64,000 nt of DNA, from positions 1 to 64,000 of the forward strand of contig JAYKKR010000006.1 of the NCBI GenBank assembly GCA_036971615.1, in the 5' to 3' direction. The notes beneath the pieces are model-generated. The model was not told where the DNA came from, did not search any database, and saw nothing but the letters and a program-made list of their open reading frames with translations. Shown one piece after another: positions 32,706-45,522 of the stretch. Source of the stretch: Amyloporia xantha (lineage: Eukaryota > Basidiomycota > Agaricomycetes > Polyporales > Adustoporiaceae). The translations under genes were made by a program, and so were the position numbers. The number at the start of each line of letters is the position of its first letter. Position 1 is the first letter of the stretch.

Positions 32706-34719
32706 CTACAAAGCATTCAAGTCCACGATTCGCTCGACCTCAAGCTGTGCCCTCACACGAGCAGCGATGCCTTCCGACGTCTTTCCTCCAATGAGCTGAT
32801 CACTAGACCCGTGGAAACCCGTCGTCACGCTTTCGTAGAGTTGCTCGAGTAATTTGACCCATTGCGGGCCCCAGATCTCCCGTGCTTGCGTCCCGCCCAC
32901 ATCCAGCGCCGCTACCAGTGCGTGATCAGGACAATACACGCTGTCGATATCAAAAAAGAAAGCCTACCGTGCAGAACGCTCGCAGCAACAGAGCTGCGAA
33001 GAAGCTGCGGCTCTGAAAGCATGCGCGCGAAGTATGACCAATATCGTGGCAGCCGGAACACCGGGTCGAGAGGCTGAGCGACGGGCACGAAGAGAATGTG
33101 GAAGTACACGCGCATCAGGCCTGACACACGCATCGAGTAATCGGCTAAGGCCTCTCCGTCGCGGAAACCGAGCGCCTTCTTCCGTTGCGTCCCTTCGAAC
33201 GGGGTGTCGTCTGAATCCTTACTGGGGACGACGATGGGTACAGGCCACCCTCCAGCACGCTGGCATAGCTTCGCCCAGAATATATCGGCGAAGCCCTCCA
33301 GTTCTCCAAGGAGGTTGGCGGCCACATGGGCGATAGGCCCTGCGCTACGCTTCTCTGCTGTCACCTCTGTTTCAGCTTGCAGCAAAATAGCCTTCGCTAA
33401 TGAGGAGAGCAGGGCGAGGTAGACATCCCGAGGGTGGCTTGCCGGTGGACAGATGATGTCCCTGATTTGTTGCGACTACGGCAAACGTCTGTCAGCCATG
33501 CATGGGGGATAACCGCGCAAGACGTACAATTCTCGTAATTGATTGAGGGTCATTGGTAAGCTGGCCAATTTTAGGTGTGATTGCACGTCGCCCGGCGCTC
33601 CAAATAGACTTCAAAGCCTGGTCACTCTTGACAATCTTCATCGGTCCTGCTTTCAACAACTATGGAAACAATGAGAATAACCCTCCACGGATCGTAAGAA
33701 ATACCTTACCCGCAGTGTGTCACGAGCACGGCGCCAGTCTTCCGAGGCAGTGGTGAAGCCAAATGCCTTGCGCTCAGCTAACTCAGCTTCCTGCTGCTGC
33801 TTCCTCAGCTTCTCCGCCTCCTCCAGCCTCAGCCTCTCGTCTTCTTCTTCCTGCAGCTTGCGCTTGCTTTCCTCCTCCTCCCTCTTCTTGTCCTCCTCCT
33901 CTTTCCGTTTCCGCTCCTCTTCTTCCATCCGTTTCCTCTCTTCCTCCTCCCTTTGCTTGCGCTCAGCCTCAAGCTTAGCCTGCACTTTCGCCTCTTCGAC
34001 CTTGATGACCGACTCTATTCGCTCCCATATTCGCTTATTGCGCTCGTTCCACCGCTCGCGAAGCTGGCGCTCCTCATTCTGGCGACGCAGGTCCATGGCA
34101 GCGAGCTGGGACTGTACTTCCTCCATTTGCTTCTGATGCCGTAGAGCCCGCTGCTTCGCGTCTTCAGCGTGAGCCTTCTTCTGGTCCTTGTAGCATTTCA
34201 CCTTGCCTTGGTGGTGCTCGATGCGAGCCAAGCGCTATTGACGACGACGGTCAGGGAGAGTAGGGATGATGAAAGAATGACATACAAACGACTCCTGCTT
34301 TGTTTCTTTCTCCCATTCTTCATACGCGTCATAATGATTGACACGCAGCCGTATGGAAGCTATGGTGTCCTCGATGTAGTGCTGCTCGGCAAGACTGCAT
34401 GGCCGTTTTGGTCTCCTATAGAGGGGGAGATAAGCTATATAGTGGCGCAACAACACGGGAGATAAACTTACAGTGGTGGGGGCGGAACCTCTGATTCTGA
34501 CCTGTAGCAGAAAGAATCCGAGGACGCGGAACTGACGACCGATTCTGCGTCCGACCCGGACTGGTCAGACTCTTCTTCAGAAGAGTCATATATAACGCCA
34601 TATGTAGATTTACTTCTGAATCGCCTGCAGAAATGCGTGAGATGGGTGCCATAACGCCGAGTGATTTGGTACCTTCTAAGTGGGGAAGGTGAAGTTGAGC
34701 GCGGAGCGCTGAATTTCAT
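32706..34719 (-). CDS. GLE1: GLE1-like mRNA export factor
   Basis: The ATG at 34719 begins MKFSAPRSTSPSPLRR. After an acidic Ser-rich region (YDSSEEESDQSGSD) and RRPKRPCSLAEQHYIED comes a long charged coiled coil (about 34230-33760, dominated by EEERKRKEEE-type sequence). The C-terminal GLE1 domain starts near 33650 (KIVKSDQALKSIWSAG, then ITPKIGQLTND) and continues through AGPIAHVAANLLGELEGFADIFWAKL to YWSYFARMLSEPQLL. The last exon, with DVGGTQAREIWGPQW, ends at 32706. Order and composition match Gle1, which activates the DEAD-box protein Dbp5 at the nuclear pore. About six introns are present. Confidence 0.85.
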
Positions 34720-35500
34720 GGCGTATCTTTCAACCTCGGAAACTTGCACAATAGCAGATAAAAAGGGAGCTCAGAGAGGAGTAGCAGGTTAGAGGAGAAG
34801 AGATATGGATCAGTACAGGAGTCTGAGAGACAAAGGCCCTGTGTTCGGGTTCAGTCGACGCCTCAAGGGTAGGTAAGTCACGTGCAAGATGGATCGAGAT
34901 TCAGACCTTACCGGCGCCAACGTGTATCCTACATGCATCCTCCTCCATTCATTCAAAAGTCTACGCGAAAATGTAAGAAAGAAAAGGCAACGTTGCAACT
35001 CGCTCTATTGTGTCTCGGCCTACAAGATTTGGCTTCCCCACTCGAAGTCAGGCCCTGTTCGGTAATTCTGCCAGATTTCAGAGCTCCTCGCATAGCTGTA
35101 AAGCCATGGGAGGTGGATGAGAAACGCCGCCAGAGGCGGTACACTATCAATAATCCTCAACACTGCTTGGACCGCCTGCTGTCTGGAAACCGTAGCCTGG
35201 TGGGATGGCTTGTCGATTCTAGCTTCGGAACCGTTGTGCCTGTCCTTGACGCGCCCATCAACGTGCAAGCCATCAATCACGTCTATGTCAATGATGGCTG
35301 TACCCAGTGTCAAATCCATGCCCTCCATGCCCTCCAATTGATCCTCAATGCCTGCAAAGTTACCACCGCGTCCCACGCCTCATGTCGCACGTCACCTTAC
35401 TTCCAGTATGTAAAGTCTGGTTCACGCCCACCATCCTTTCAAGTTCTATACTCTCCTTCGTTCCTTTTGGGTCGTCTCAGATTCCGTACATCTGCCAAGT
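34720..35500. promoter_or_regulatory. Divergent spacer between GLE1 and an aspartic protease
   Basis: The 780-bp spacer contains an ATG-less open frame on the plus strand (34882-35682) that overlaps the protease start in another frame and has no domain. No TATA box was identified with confidence. Confidence 0.4.
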
Positions 35501-37717
35501 ATGCATGCCGCCCCTCTTCTCTTGTTATTTGTTTCCTCTGTTCTACTAGCTCCGGCTGCTGCCATTCTCATTCCTTTTCGCAGAGAGCATGTGCTCGTCC
35601 GAAGACCTACGCCCGTTTCACGGACCTTGGCAAGCAGATCGGCCCCTGTCGACGTGCTGTCGGGCTACAGCGATATCAATAATACACGATATGTCGGCAA
35701 TGTCACACTTTCCGGCAGGTCGTTCGGAGTGCGCACTCCCTGTTTCTTTCTGCCGGCTCTCACTCAGTGTCATGTCGTCATGTAGGTCATACTTGATACG
35801 GGCAGTCATGACATGTGGCTTAAGCCTGGGAGCACTCTCGCTCATTACACTAACACCTCCGTCACTGCCACCATTGACTATGGCGGAGGCACGGGTACCG
35901 ATTCGTCCATCGAGGGATTTATCCTGCTCACCGAGACCCAGTTCGCTAACTTCACTGTCCAAAACCAAGCATTCAGTGAGTAGTGTTACACCATCGTCCT
36001 CTGCCCATATCCTTGGCTGTATTCTGACGACCATGCGCTTTCCATTGATCTCGATCACAGTCAACGTGATCACTGGAGGGGCAGGTAATATTGCACCGGG
36101 GATCGAAGGATTAATGGGGCTAGCACCGTGCGTAGACTTTCCTCGTTGAAATTACGTACTATAGACAGATCGGAACATCTCTACCACGCAGCCCATCGGA
36201 GACAGGTTATATCCAGCCTGCGCTCAAAGAGGCCAAGTCCACCGCTAACGGCTCGACCATTCTGGAAAATGTATGCCAAACAATGGCGTGAAACTACCTA
36301 TGAATTGACGTCACTGTCCTCCCTAGATCTTCGCCCAAAACCCGGAAGTCGAGCCACAGTTCACAATGCTCATGTCTCGGAACGACGGTGACATGGTTTC
36401 GGCTGGCGGTGCATTCACGATCGGTGCGTAATTACTATCACTTAGCTCTCGACGTTCTCATAACATGGAGACCCGCCTCACTTAGGCGAGCCGATCCCAG
36501 AGTATGCAGCCATCTTAGACCAGCCAATTCTGCCACTCGCCAACACCACCGTTGGACTTGACCATTGGGTGGTGCATATGGACGGAATGCTCGTGAACGG
36601 GAAATGGTACAACACGAGGTGCGGATAATGGCGAGTTTGCACTCGGAGGCCTCGCACAACTTAGTCATGCCACTCTGCATAGCTCGCGCGGCACTCAGAA
36701 TTTGACAGCTATGCTGGACTCGGGCACTCCGACCGGTCAGTCGTTTCTCCGGCTCGTAGTCGACATAGACCTGGGCTAATCTATTCCCTGCTGGATCGGT
36801 TGTGCTTCCGCGGACCCGGACGTCTTTGGCATTGTTGTCATGTGTCTTCGTATTTCTGCGTATACGATCTAGCCTCAATCGACCCAACTCTGGTGTATGC
36901 CATTTACGGCGACGATGTGCAGACCGCCAGCAATGGCTTCACGCCTCTCGTTCCCTGCGATGCGCAAATTACCCTCAGCTTCGTCTTCGGGTGAGCGCGT
37001 TCCTCACTCATACTTTCGCAAGCTTTCCTCATGCGGCACATAACGCAGAGGAGTGGAGTTCCCTATCGACCCACTCGACGTGATTCAGCCAGCAGGCAAG
37101 TATGATAATGGTTCTCTAGCCTGCACAGGCGCTTTCTCGCAGTCGGTACCAAGCCCCGAATGTGAGTCCAGTTGATTTTCTTATTCAGCCTTCCGCCGCT
37201 CGCTCACGGACAAGTAATAAACTTAATGGACCGGTTCTTCCACAGTTCCAGACCTGCTACTCGGCACCAGCTTCCTCCGGAATGTGTATGCACTATATAA
37301 CCACAACACATGGAAGAAAGCGGGCAACACGACGTTACCCTTCGTCCAGCTTCTCAGCGTAAGCCTCTTATGTCGACGACTCTGGGCTGTAGCACCTGCT
37401 GATGCAGCAAATAGGTCACCAATGCGACGCTGGCCGCAGAACAGTTCCCTTCGCTGAATGCTGCACGCATAGCTGCGTTTGAGGAGACATATTCGATCTC
37501 GACATCGTCGTCGTCATCTAATAGTCAGTCCACCCGCCTGCGTGATGCGTACATAGGTATAGGGATTCTGGGCGGCGCGTTGTTACTCACTCTCGTAGCC
37601 CTCGGATTGACTTGCTACAAAGCGCGGGCGAAGGCGGGCCCAGGCTACAGTCCAGTGAGGCTTCCAAAAGTGGAGGAGACGACTCAGCGGCAATATGCAA
37701 CAGAATACGCGGAGTGA
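35501..37717 (+). pseudogene. Membrane-anchored aspartic protease (A1 family) with apparent frameshift
   Basis: The ATG at 35501 opens MHAAPLLLLFVSSVLLAPAA, a signal peptide. The first active site is VILDTGSHDMWL near 35790 and the second AMLDSGTPTG near 36710. Later exons carry LVYAIYGDDVQTAS, VPCDAQITLSFVFG and LLLGTSFLRNVYALYNH. After a Ser-rich linker the C-terminus has one membrane segment (IGILGGALLLTLVALGLTC, about 37560-37615) and a short cytoplasmic tail ending at 37715-37717. In the exon before the second active site the frame runs into TAA at 36626-36628; removing one G near 36618 would restore reading through GEFALGG to the active site. Either the gene is recently broken or the assembly has a one-base error. 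Confidence 0.7.
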
Positions 37718-39870
37718 GTGTGGGTATGACTGGTTTAATTGTATTACTGTCGGGCGTATCTTGTTCTTGTTTACGGGCCACGGGATGTTTAGTGTCAGGG
37801 CTTTATGTCGGGATAGTGTCTGTACTCTTACCTTATGCGTCGCTCTTTACTACTTGTTTATCATATCATCTTACTTACGTACTACCCGTTGCGACCATAT
37901 ATGATAGAAGAGGAAACGAGAGGGGCTGCTGCGCAAACCTATATGTTATGTTCAGGACGACGTTACAGGCTAGACAATCGGATGAATGCACGGCAGCCAA
38001 ATTGTATGAACACCGGTACCTAAGTAGAGTAATTTCTGCAACTCTGAACATACAATGAACGAGCATGACGGCCGGGAGGCACAACGGCTTCATGAAGTGC
38101 AACAATGGGACATGCTGTATGCAGCGATATCATATCGACCTTGAGAGCATTCATGGCACCCCCAGTTCATCTATCCTTAGTATAGCATCAACTTAAGAGT
38201 TGCCCGATGAGATTGGGCGCAAGTATAAGAGTCTAGAAAATATGGACGTGCGCAGTGTCCCCGTAAGACAGCAATTGATGAGGTCGATGCAGTACCTACG
38301 GACAAAAGAATACATAATCGCATATGAGTAAAGACACAACCCGACTATCTCCACTACATGATATACGCACTCCCAATTGCTTGCAGGCATCTGCACACTA
38401 CATCAGTAACAGAAAAATCAATATAAACAAAGAAACTCACTCAACTGGACCCGTTCCCGACCCCGAGTCGACATGATCAAGTACCCCACGAAGGGGTGAA
38501 AATGTGCAAAAAATTGTTCTAGACAGCAGACAAGGAGTAGTCTGAATCGAGTTGCGCATCGGCGCAAGCCCACAAAAGGCGTCGCCCCGAACGCGTGCCG
38601 CGAAGTGCACTGAAGGACAAAAACACCAAATCCTGAAAAGCAAAATACCCACACTCCCCTCGTACGTCGTCGTCCACATGAAAGACCTCTGTGGCGTGAA
38701 GAAACGAATCTACATGGTTCGGCTCAAACCAAAACCGCAGATCCGTTCAACACTTCCCAAATCGCACAACGTCACGACTTGCAGCATGTAGCCGTAAGTG
38801 TGCGTCCCTCATCCACACCTGCGGCGGGAGTCGGGACAAGTTATGGATGGTTAAAGGGAATGTCGGTGAGGTAATCCGCACTATCGTCATGAATACCTCC
38901 GACGGGATGTCAAGTGAATGGAATCAGGCGTGAACAGATTCCATCGTGACTGCATCGTTTTACTGAAAGAAAGTACTGTTGACCAACCGAGGTTTGCAGC
39001 GAGCTCGCACGGGATTGATAACAAGGCAGTACGATCCTGTAGCACAGTATATCGTAACCGGCAAGCGACTTCGAAGGTGACTTTGTCCAAGCGAAGTGCC
39101 TATAATCGATGGAAGTGCATGCATGTCTGTTGAGAGGCGAGACGCGGCGCGGCCGGTGCGGTCCTCCAGACGGTCATCAGCTGCGAGCTGATTATCCCAT
39201 CGACACACCATTCCCGTCAGTGGTAGTAGGTGTTGAGGTTGATCGATTCCGATGCTGCCGTTCGCGTAACGGCAGGGGCGAGAGGCTCATGGTGCTACAT
39301 AGGGGCAACGAATCCTGGTGGACCCCGTGGCCAGCGGGTCTGCACCAAGGAGCGAGCATCACCCACTATGCATGCCATGGCTCCCGATCCAGGTCAGAGA
39401 CCTCAGTGGGCAAAGCAGGAGCAAGCCAGGCTCCCGCCTGTCGAATGACAGAACGACGCCGATAGAGAGACCAAGAGTATAAGCCCACAGGTATGGTGAG
39501 TTGCCCGTTCCAACGACACATTCCAGACTCGATAAATGCTGTATAGCCCTCCGCATGTTCAAATGGCTACAGCCCAGATGAGCGCATCTCCGGGCATTGG
39601 AGCGAACGAGTGCGTTTCTGGTATGTCGTGCGACCCTTAAAGTCGGCTCCAGCTAGAAGCTAGAATGCTCAGACCTTAGCCCGCTCGCAAGTGAGGACAG
39701 CTGGGACCTGTGCGGGACGAGCGTCGCGGCTTCGAGTCTGCTGCCATGAGTGTTGAGGAGAAAGGCGTGGACCAGCAACAGGAGGAAAATTAAATAATCG
39801 TCGAGGCGTGAGAAAGCATGTACCACCACGTGACCGGCGCGTATTGTTCGCTTTGAGCGAGTGTGGCACT
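37718..39870. other. Gene desert of 2.15 kb
   Basis: Only short open frames with mixed composition occur. No domains, repeats of note or transposon ends were recognised. Confidence 0.45.
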
Positions 39871-39945
39871 CGAGCATTGTCTGTTCTCTCCTCTCTCGAG
39901 GTCGAGCATTGTCTGTTCTCTCCTCTCTCGAGGTCGAGTATCGTC
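39871..39945. repeat. 32-bp tandem duplication
   Basis: CGAGCATTGTCTGTTCTCTC followed by CTCTCTCGAGGT occurs at 39871 and 39903, with a third partial start at 39935. It lies about 80-150 bp upstream of the next start codon and may be promoter sequence. Confidence 0.85.
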
Positions 39946-40022
39946 CGTACAGCTACCTCACTCTCCCTATCCTAATTTACATGGAACCGTGAACTCACAC
40001 TGTTGCTGATCCTACAAACACC

Positions 40023-41380
40023 ATGCAGACTACCGACGACCACGCTACTATACCCCCTCGATGTGACAGCCGAATGGCCGTCAAAAGGCCCCCGTTAAGG
40101 CGTTCAGAAAGACACCGCAGGCTGCCCAACTTTGGCGACGACTCGGGCAGCGACGATTCCGACGACGACTGTGACCGCAGCTTCTGCTCCAGTCTGCTCT
40201 CCGCCAGACTACGCGGCAGCTTTAGCCCAGACGCGTCTGATCCCGACTCAGACTCGGACGACGATGCAGATGCAGAATTCGCACAATTCATCCGCTTTAC
40301 GCCCGTCGCAGCAGAGTCCTTGAACAGGCCGACAGCGCCACACTTGCCCTCACCCCCCACACGTACCCCCAACCCTCCCCCTCCCCCCTGACGCCCCCTC
40401 TCATGCCCCTCCCTACTGCAACGGGTCCACCCGAATTCGACTTTGCAGCGACCCCCGTCTACCACGGCTTCTCCTACAGCGCCTTAGCCCTCGTCAGACG
40501 CGTCTGGGATTGTCGCCGCGACCAATGGGCAAGTGGTGCCCTGCGCCGCCATACCGGCCTATACCCAGGCGACGTGGCATACGACGGCATCGACACGGCT
40601 CCTCGTCTCGCCCTCGATGCGCCAGCCCACGCCCTCGCTGGACCCACCCGACCCTTGTCCAGTGAGAACAGCGCGTATGGCGCCGCACCAGAAGTCAACA
40701 CGCGCGTGGCTACCGCGGACCCGAACGCGCGCATATACCCGCGCATCGGCGAGGTTGCCAGCCTGCGCGACGGCGAATCAGCACTCGTCGACCGCGCGTT
40801 CTGCCGGTTCCCGATGTACACGATTCACAAAATTCTCTATCTCCACGAGATGCTCTACCGGGAACCCCCGCGCGAGGATGCGGGCGACATCCAACCGCGG
40901 TCCGTCTCGCCCACGAGCAGTGACGAGGAGCGTACGCTCGTCGGCGACGAAGGTGTCTGCAGCGAGGACGACGACGGGAAGGCGAAGCAGCTCCCCGACA
41001 CCTTCGCGCGGCCGGCCTTGACCGCAAGGGAATGGCAGCGCAGCTGGCTCTCGCAGTGGCAGGTCCTGACAGATATGCCAGGCATCGCTGCGCCTGCACC
41101 ATTCGTTGCCGCCGAAGATGCCACGCTCCAGACGAACGTCTTCGAAGTGGCCGCCAACGAGCAGGAAGCTGAAGGCACAGAGCGACAGTACATGCTGGGG
41201 GACGACGTGCGGCCCCGGTCTCCTAGGTTCTTCTTTCCCGACGACGACGACATGTTTGATTACATCGATATTCTGGATGACGAGGATGGCGATATCTACT
41301 TTTACGATCACCACTCGCCGGATGTACAATTTCTTCCTAAACGGAACCCGACGGCGATGGCTACGGCTGTGGCCGCTTGA
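40023..41380 (+). CDS. Acidic hypothetical protein in two overlapping frames
   Basis: The ATG at 40023 opens 122 codons (DDSGSDDSDDDCD, DPDSDSDDDADAEF) that stop at 40389-40391 inside a C-rich run. From 40403 another frame stays open for 325 codons to 41380 with ALVRRVWDCRRDQWASGAL, a FCRFPMYTIHKILYLHEMLY stretch and a very acidic C-terminus (PDDDDMFDYIDILDDEDGD). The stop lies in CCCTCCCCCTCCCCCCTGA, a place where one-base slips are common, so the two frames may be one gene of about 450 residues. No known domain. Confidence 0.55.
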
Positions 41381-41790
41381 CCATCGGCATGGGCGATGTA
41401 ATGCTTGCTGGACGCGTAGTGTACGACCATCGGCAGCCACAGCTTAACGTATGTAATGGTCTATTCAATGTAGGATCACATGTAGCAATATAGTTATCGT
41501 TATATCACTACCGTTTTGTCTCAATCAATATATGCAATTCCCCAGGATACATGCAGAATGGGCAGGGTATCAACATCTGGTGTTTTCTCTGTGTGGATTG
41601 GGCGAGGAATCGACGTCCGCTTTTCTGCGTTGAACACAAAATAATGACAGCGATGACAGCAACCGAACTGCAGCAAAGTCAGCTTAGGGCCACAAGAAAT
41701 TTAGTGATCATTGCTGACGGGCTTGTACGGGGGATCTGGCCGGCCAGTCCTTCCATCACTGGCACCCGCTATCGCAGCGAGAAAGGACTA

Positions 41791-42480
41791 TCAACAGGCT
41801 CCTGCTGAATCGTACGGGGGTGGGGGATCCTCTTGTTCTCGATTAGGAGCCGATGCCGTCCTGCCGCTGGGGAATTGGTCGAGGAGCGATACAGTACTAG
41901 CTTCGGGGGAAATCTCCACACGATCTCCTTGCGAAATAGGTGAATGGATGGTCCCCTCCTGGAAAGTGAAGTTTGCACTGGACGCAAGCGCCGTGATGAT
42001 GCCCAAAGACGGGTGCTGCTGCGACCCGGAGCGCGGTGCGTCACGTTCAGAGGTACCAATATGGCTTTCATTCAAGCTAGACTCCTGGGAGAGACCCGTA
42101 TCTGACGATGTCCTGTGCCGAGGGAACACTGAACACGCCCTCGGAATGACTTGTTCAACTGCTATTGGTGTGCGTGTCAGTTGTGCGATCCTAGCCTGTC
42201 CTGTCATGACAGAGGCGGCTCACCAGGTTCGGCAGTAGGCCTAGGCTTTGGGCGTGCCCGCCTGGTCCTGTACCATATGATAATCGCCGCGAGGCAGACG
42301 ACCAAGACCGTCCCGACCAGGCCACCCACTACCGCACGGAAATAGGTCTCCGGGCAGGAGTTATCCGAAAGTAGAATCTGCAAGTCGCTAACCTGGACAA
42401 AAGGCTCGTCCGATGGAATGGAAGATGGAGTGATGATGGATGCACGCCGAGTATACGCTCTCGGCGCCATTAGGGAACGG
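41791..42480 (-). CDS. Single-pass membrane protein with PPPPY tail
   Basis: The minus-strand frame carries Ser/Thr-rich extracellular-type sequence, then a membrane helix VVGGLVGTVLVVCLAAIIIW (about 42300) followed by RTRRARPKPRP, a positive-inside stop. After a small intron near 42204 the cytoplasmic part ends EDPPPPYDSAGAC at 41791. The PPxY motif is a WW-domain ligand and common in ubiquitin-ligase adaptors. Several fungal wall-sensor-like proteins share this layout. The 5' end is unresolved: the open frame reaches 42614 without an ATG, and I saw no signal peptide. Confidence 0.5.
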
Positions 42481-42619
42481 GTGGTAGGGACAGAAGTGGG
42501 AGCCGAATACGGCTTTGAGAAAGGAAAGACCGGGTAAGACAAAAGCTGGATGGGATGACTATGAACGGCACGACGAATCGTGTACTGATGGGGAGAAATT
42601 ATCTGCCCTTGCAAAAAAG

Positions 42620-43872
42620 CGTCGAAGGAACAGACTTTTTATGGTTCTGAGCGGTGACATATCCTGTGCCATTGTAGGGCGCACAATAGCTTCTTAAAAT
42701 CAGATAGAAGGGGGCACGCATATTCCTTCTATCGAGGTGGTAGTAGTCTGAAACTCCTCGCGTTCTTTCAATGTCTAGCACACACACGGAGGGAAGGCGT
42801 ACATTGTATAACAGAATAATTGACTGTATCCAAGGGGGCTGATGCTGATGCATATGAGGGCATGCATGCGGAGCCGGTATACGCAATCCCCGTCTAGCTT
42901 GGAGGCGCGGTATATCCATGTGGAAAATGGCACAGCGACCAAGTCGGCTAGAGATGACTCCTGCCTTCTCGATATACGAGGTATATCAGTACTCTGTAAG
43001 TGATCTAGATATCTACGATCCCATCTGCGCTGAACGTAGTTGAGTACCAGAAATTAGATCGGGCATGCACCTCTGCAAAAGCTTGTTAACAAATTCAGCG
43101 GACATGACTGGAATGGCCAAACATACGGTATATAGGACACATCTCACAAGACGGATGACGTACTGTATCTCCTAGTCTCCGTTGCTTGACCAATATAGCC
43201 AAAGACAGTCGTTCTATGTGTATCTCCCGAGATCATTGCGAAATTAGTACGCACCGTTCTCGGACTAGGAATGAAGACCCAGGGCTGATTCGTTCCTCAC
43301 AATAGACTTGTGGCTTTTCAAACCATGCCGGAGCCTCAGAGATCATACATACAGTTTCACATAAGAGCAACGCTGCCAATATGACATGACTTAACCGAAG
43401 GTTCATGTATTCGTCGACTAATGATCCGACCGATAATCCGAATACACTGCCAGTGATTCCTAAGCTGCTAGATAGTTGTACAAATGACTTCCCAGAGCAT
43501 TCAGGCTGACTGAGTCATTTCGCTCATACAAGAGCAGAGTAGGGGCATAGAAGGTCTCTGGATTTGAAGGCGGCTTAGCATGCGTGAAGCAGGCGGCTGT
43601 CGTGGTAGATATCAGAGTTTCAGACACACCGATCCGAGACAAGGATGGGCGTCTGTTGTCATCATCGTCGATATTTAGACCGAGGCGTTCAGTATGTACT
43701 CAATATCACCATCCCAGTATTACAGAAAAATCAATATATTTACGGACGATTATCTCGCTTTAAGGAGAATACATAACGAGGGAGTGATACATAGATGCGC
43801 TATACGAGAAGAGTAGATTACAAAATAACATATAACATCATTGCATATATGATAAAATTTGCAGTTCTCTGG
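42620..43872. other. No gene seen
   Basis: About 1.25 kb with only short open frames; the upstream exon of the preceding membrane protein may lie here. Confidence 0.4.
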
Positions 43873-44838
43873 CTAGTCGTCCACACTCGAGATGGTGCGC
43901 GTAGAGCACAAGCGAGGAGATGCAGATACGGAGGATGGCTCTCCACGTCCACTGGCAATGTTTGAGACAGGCAGCGGCGGCAGAGGTTTCATGACGCTCT
44001 CCGAGGCAGACTCCTCGCAGCCAGGTATTGCTTGCGATTTGGGCGCAGGCCGCCAGACAGACGCTTGCCGTTTAACAGAAGCCGCTGGCAGATGATCGTC
44101 ACTCTGCGAAACAAGATCAGAAGCGGTGGACTGCTCAGTCCGTCGAGGTTTCCGGTTTATCCAAGAGTCGAACGACGTCTTCAGAAGCGGAGACTCGCTG
44201 ATAGCAGAAGGTATGTTGACGAGCCCGTTCTGACCTTCTGCTTCGCCTTCATCTTCGTCGCTGTATTGGAGAGAGACGAACGAAGAGGCACCAGTCCGAG
44301 CCGATCGCGACATGTCCCGAGAGGCAGTTTTGGTTCCACGATCGTCTTCATCTTTGACAAAGGACTTGAGATTGATCAAAGGACTTCCCAGCGGGGGAAG
44401 AGACGGCAGAACCGGGATGGCACCTCCCTTGACATCCACTTCGTCCTCCTCATTGATTGATAGGGAGACGAAGTTGCGGCTGACCGACTGCAAGGAATGG
44501 GATGGACGAAGAGCTTTCTTATTTCTGAAAGGACTTGGACAGTCATCCTTCGGCACATACTGTCGTCGAGGGGAATCGATCAGATCCGCAGCCGGGATAA
44601 TTGGCGAGCGATCGTAAGCCTCCGGAGAATGTGTAGTATAGACGCTGGTGAGACTAGATGCAGGTGAGAAGCGGACCTGCCGTCGAGGAGGGGAGGATAG
44701 CACGTCGCAGCTGTCGGCCTCATCTTCAGAAGAAGTCGAGCCAGTCGAGACGTCCGAAGGGAGAGCTTGCTTTGGGATGTGACGCGATGCGTACGGGGAA
44801 CGCGGGGTGCTCGGCATGGAGTTCGATCTCGACGGCAT
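43873..44838 (-). CDS. Ser/Pro-rich disordered hypothetical protein
   Basis: A single exon from the ATG at 44838 (MPSRSNSMPSTPRSPYASRH) to 43873 gives about 321 residues. The composition is rich in Ser, Pro and acidic stretches, with SSPPRRQVRFSPASS and NFVSLSINEEDE and FVSLQYSDEDEGE as a repeated motif (FVSL..N/Y..DE). SP and SPP sites suggest phosphorylation by proline-directed kinases. No domain is recognised. Confidence 0.55.
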   Translation of the reverse strand: MPSRSNSMPSTPRSPYASRHIPKQALPSDVSTGSTSSEDEADSCDVLSSPPRRQVRFSPASSLTSVYTTHSPEAYDRSPIIPAADLIDSPRRQYVPKDDCPSPFRNKKALRPSHSLQSVSRNFVSLSINEEDEVDVKGGAIPVLPSLPPLGSPLINLKSFVKDEDDRGTKTASRDMSRSARTGASSFVSLQYSDEDEGEAEGQNGLVNIPSAISESPLLKTSFDSWINRKPRRTEQSTASDLVSQSDDHLPAASVKRQASVWRPAPKSQAIPGCEESASESVMKPLPPLPVSNIASGRGEPSSVSASPRLCSTRTISSVDD

Positions 44839-45522
44839 GTTGAATATAATAAGAACGAGTGATAATACCGCGATCAACGCAGAGGGAGTTCAGAATGTAA
44901 TGGGTGCCCTACGAGTGGGTGTAGGTAAGGCGTCGTGGCGTAGCAAAGGCATTATATACGAGACCGCTGGGCCAGAGGGGCCACAGTGCACGTCAAAGCC
45001 ACACCCAGTGGCCGGTCGCTTTGTGCAGCGCAACAACCGCTTTTAGTGCGCCTTGTCACCCGAAACGCCAACACATTTGGCGGACAAAGAGAGGGCCATG
45101 CCGGAGATTAAACCCGTAACACTCGCTTATAGCAAGCCTCCAGGACGCGGCACTTAGCATGGTGGCGACGCGGTCACGTGCCCGCGCACTTTAGGTCTAT
45201 CTAACTGACGCGAAGTCGTGACAAGACATTCTTCCTCAGTGACTGATTCACCTTTGCCATGTAGCCTAACGGATGTATAGATAATGAATTTCCGGCTTCA
45301 TCGATTCATCTGCGAACGTAATATGCTATAAATGTGAGTTTATTCGCCTGTCCGAACGTACTGCTGCGACAACCTGCCGAGAATTATCCGCTCACCTCAA
45401 GTGATGCTCCCTCGCTCGTCATACGGATTGTTCGATAGAAAGACCTCGGTCCCTGAGATACTGCTTTATAAGTGGCGAAGATACCAACGAGACAACTCAC
45501 ATTCCTGAAGCGTCGACACACC
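44839..45522. promoter_or_regulatory. Divergent spacer with TATA box for SDR copy 1
   Basis: CTTTATAAG at about 45464 lies about 55 bp upstream of the SDR copy 1 start codon. No gene is seen in the rest. Confidence 0.5.

Noticed and set aside
34882..35682. 266-codon open frame upstream of the aspartic protease
   Set aside because: Opens without support from a promoter, has no domain, and overlaps the protease signal-peptide exon in another frame.
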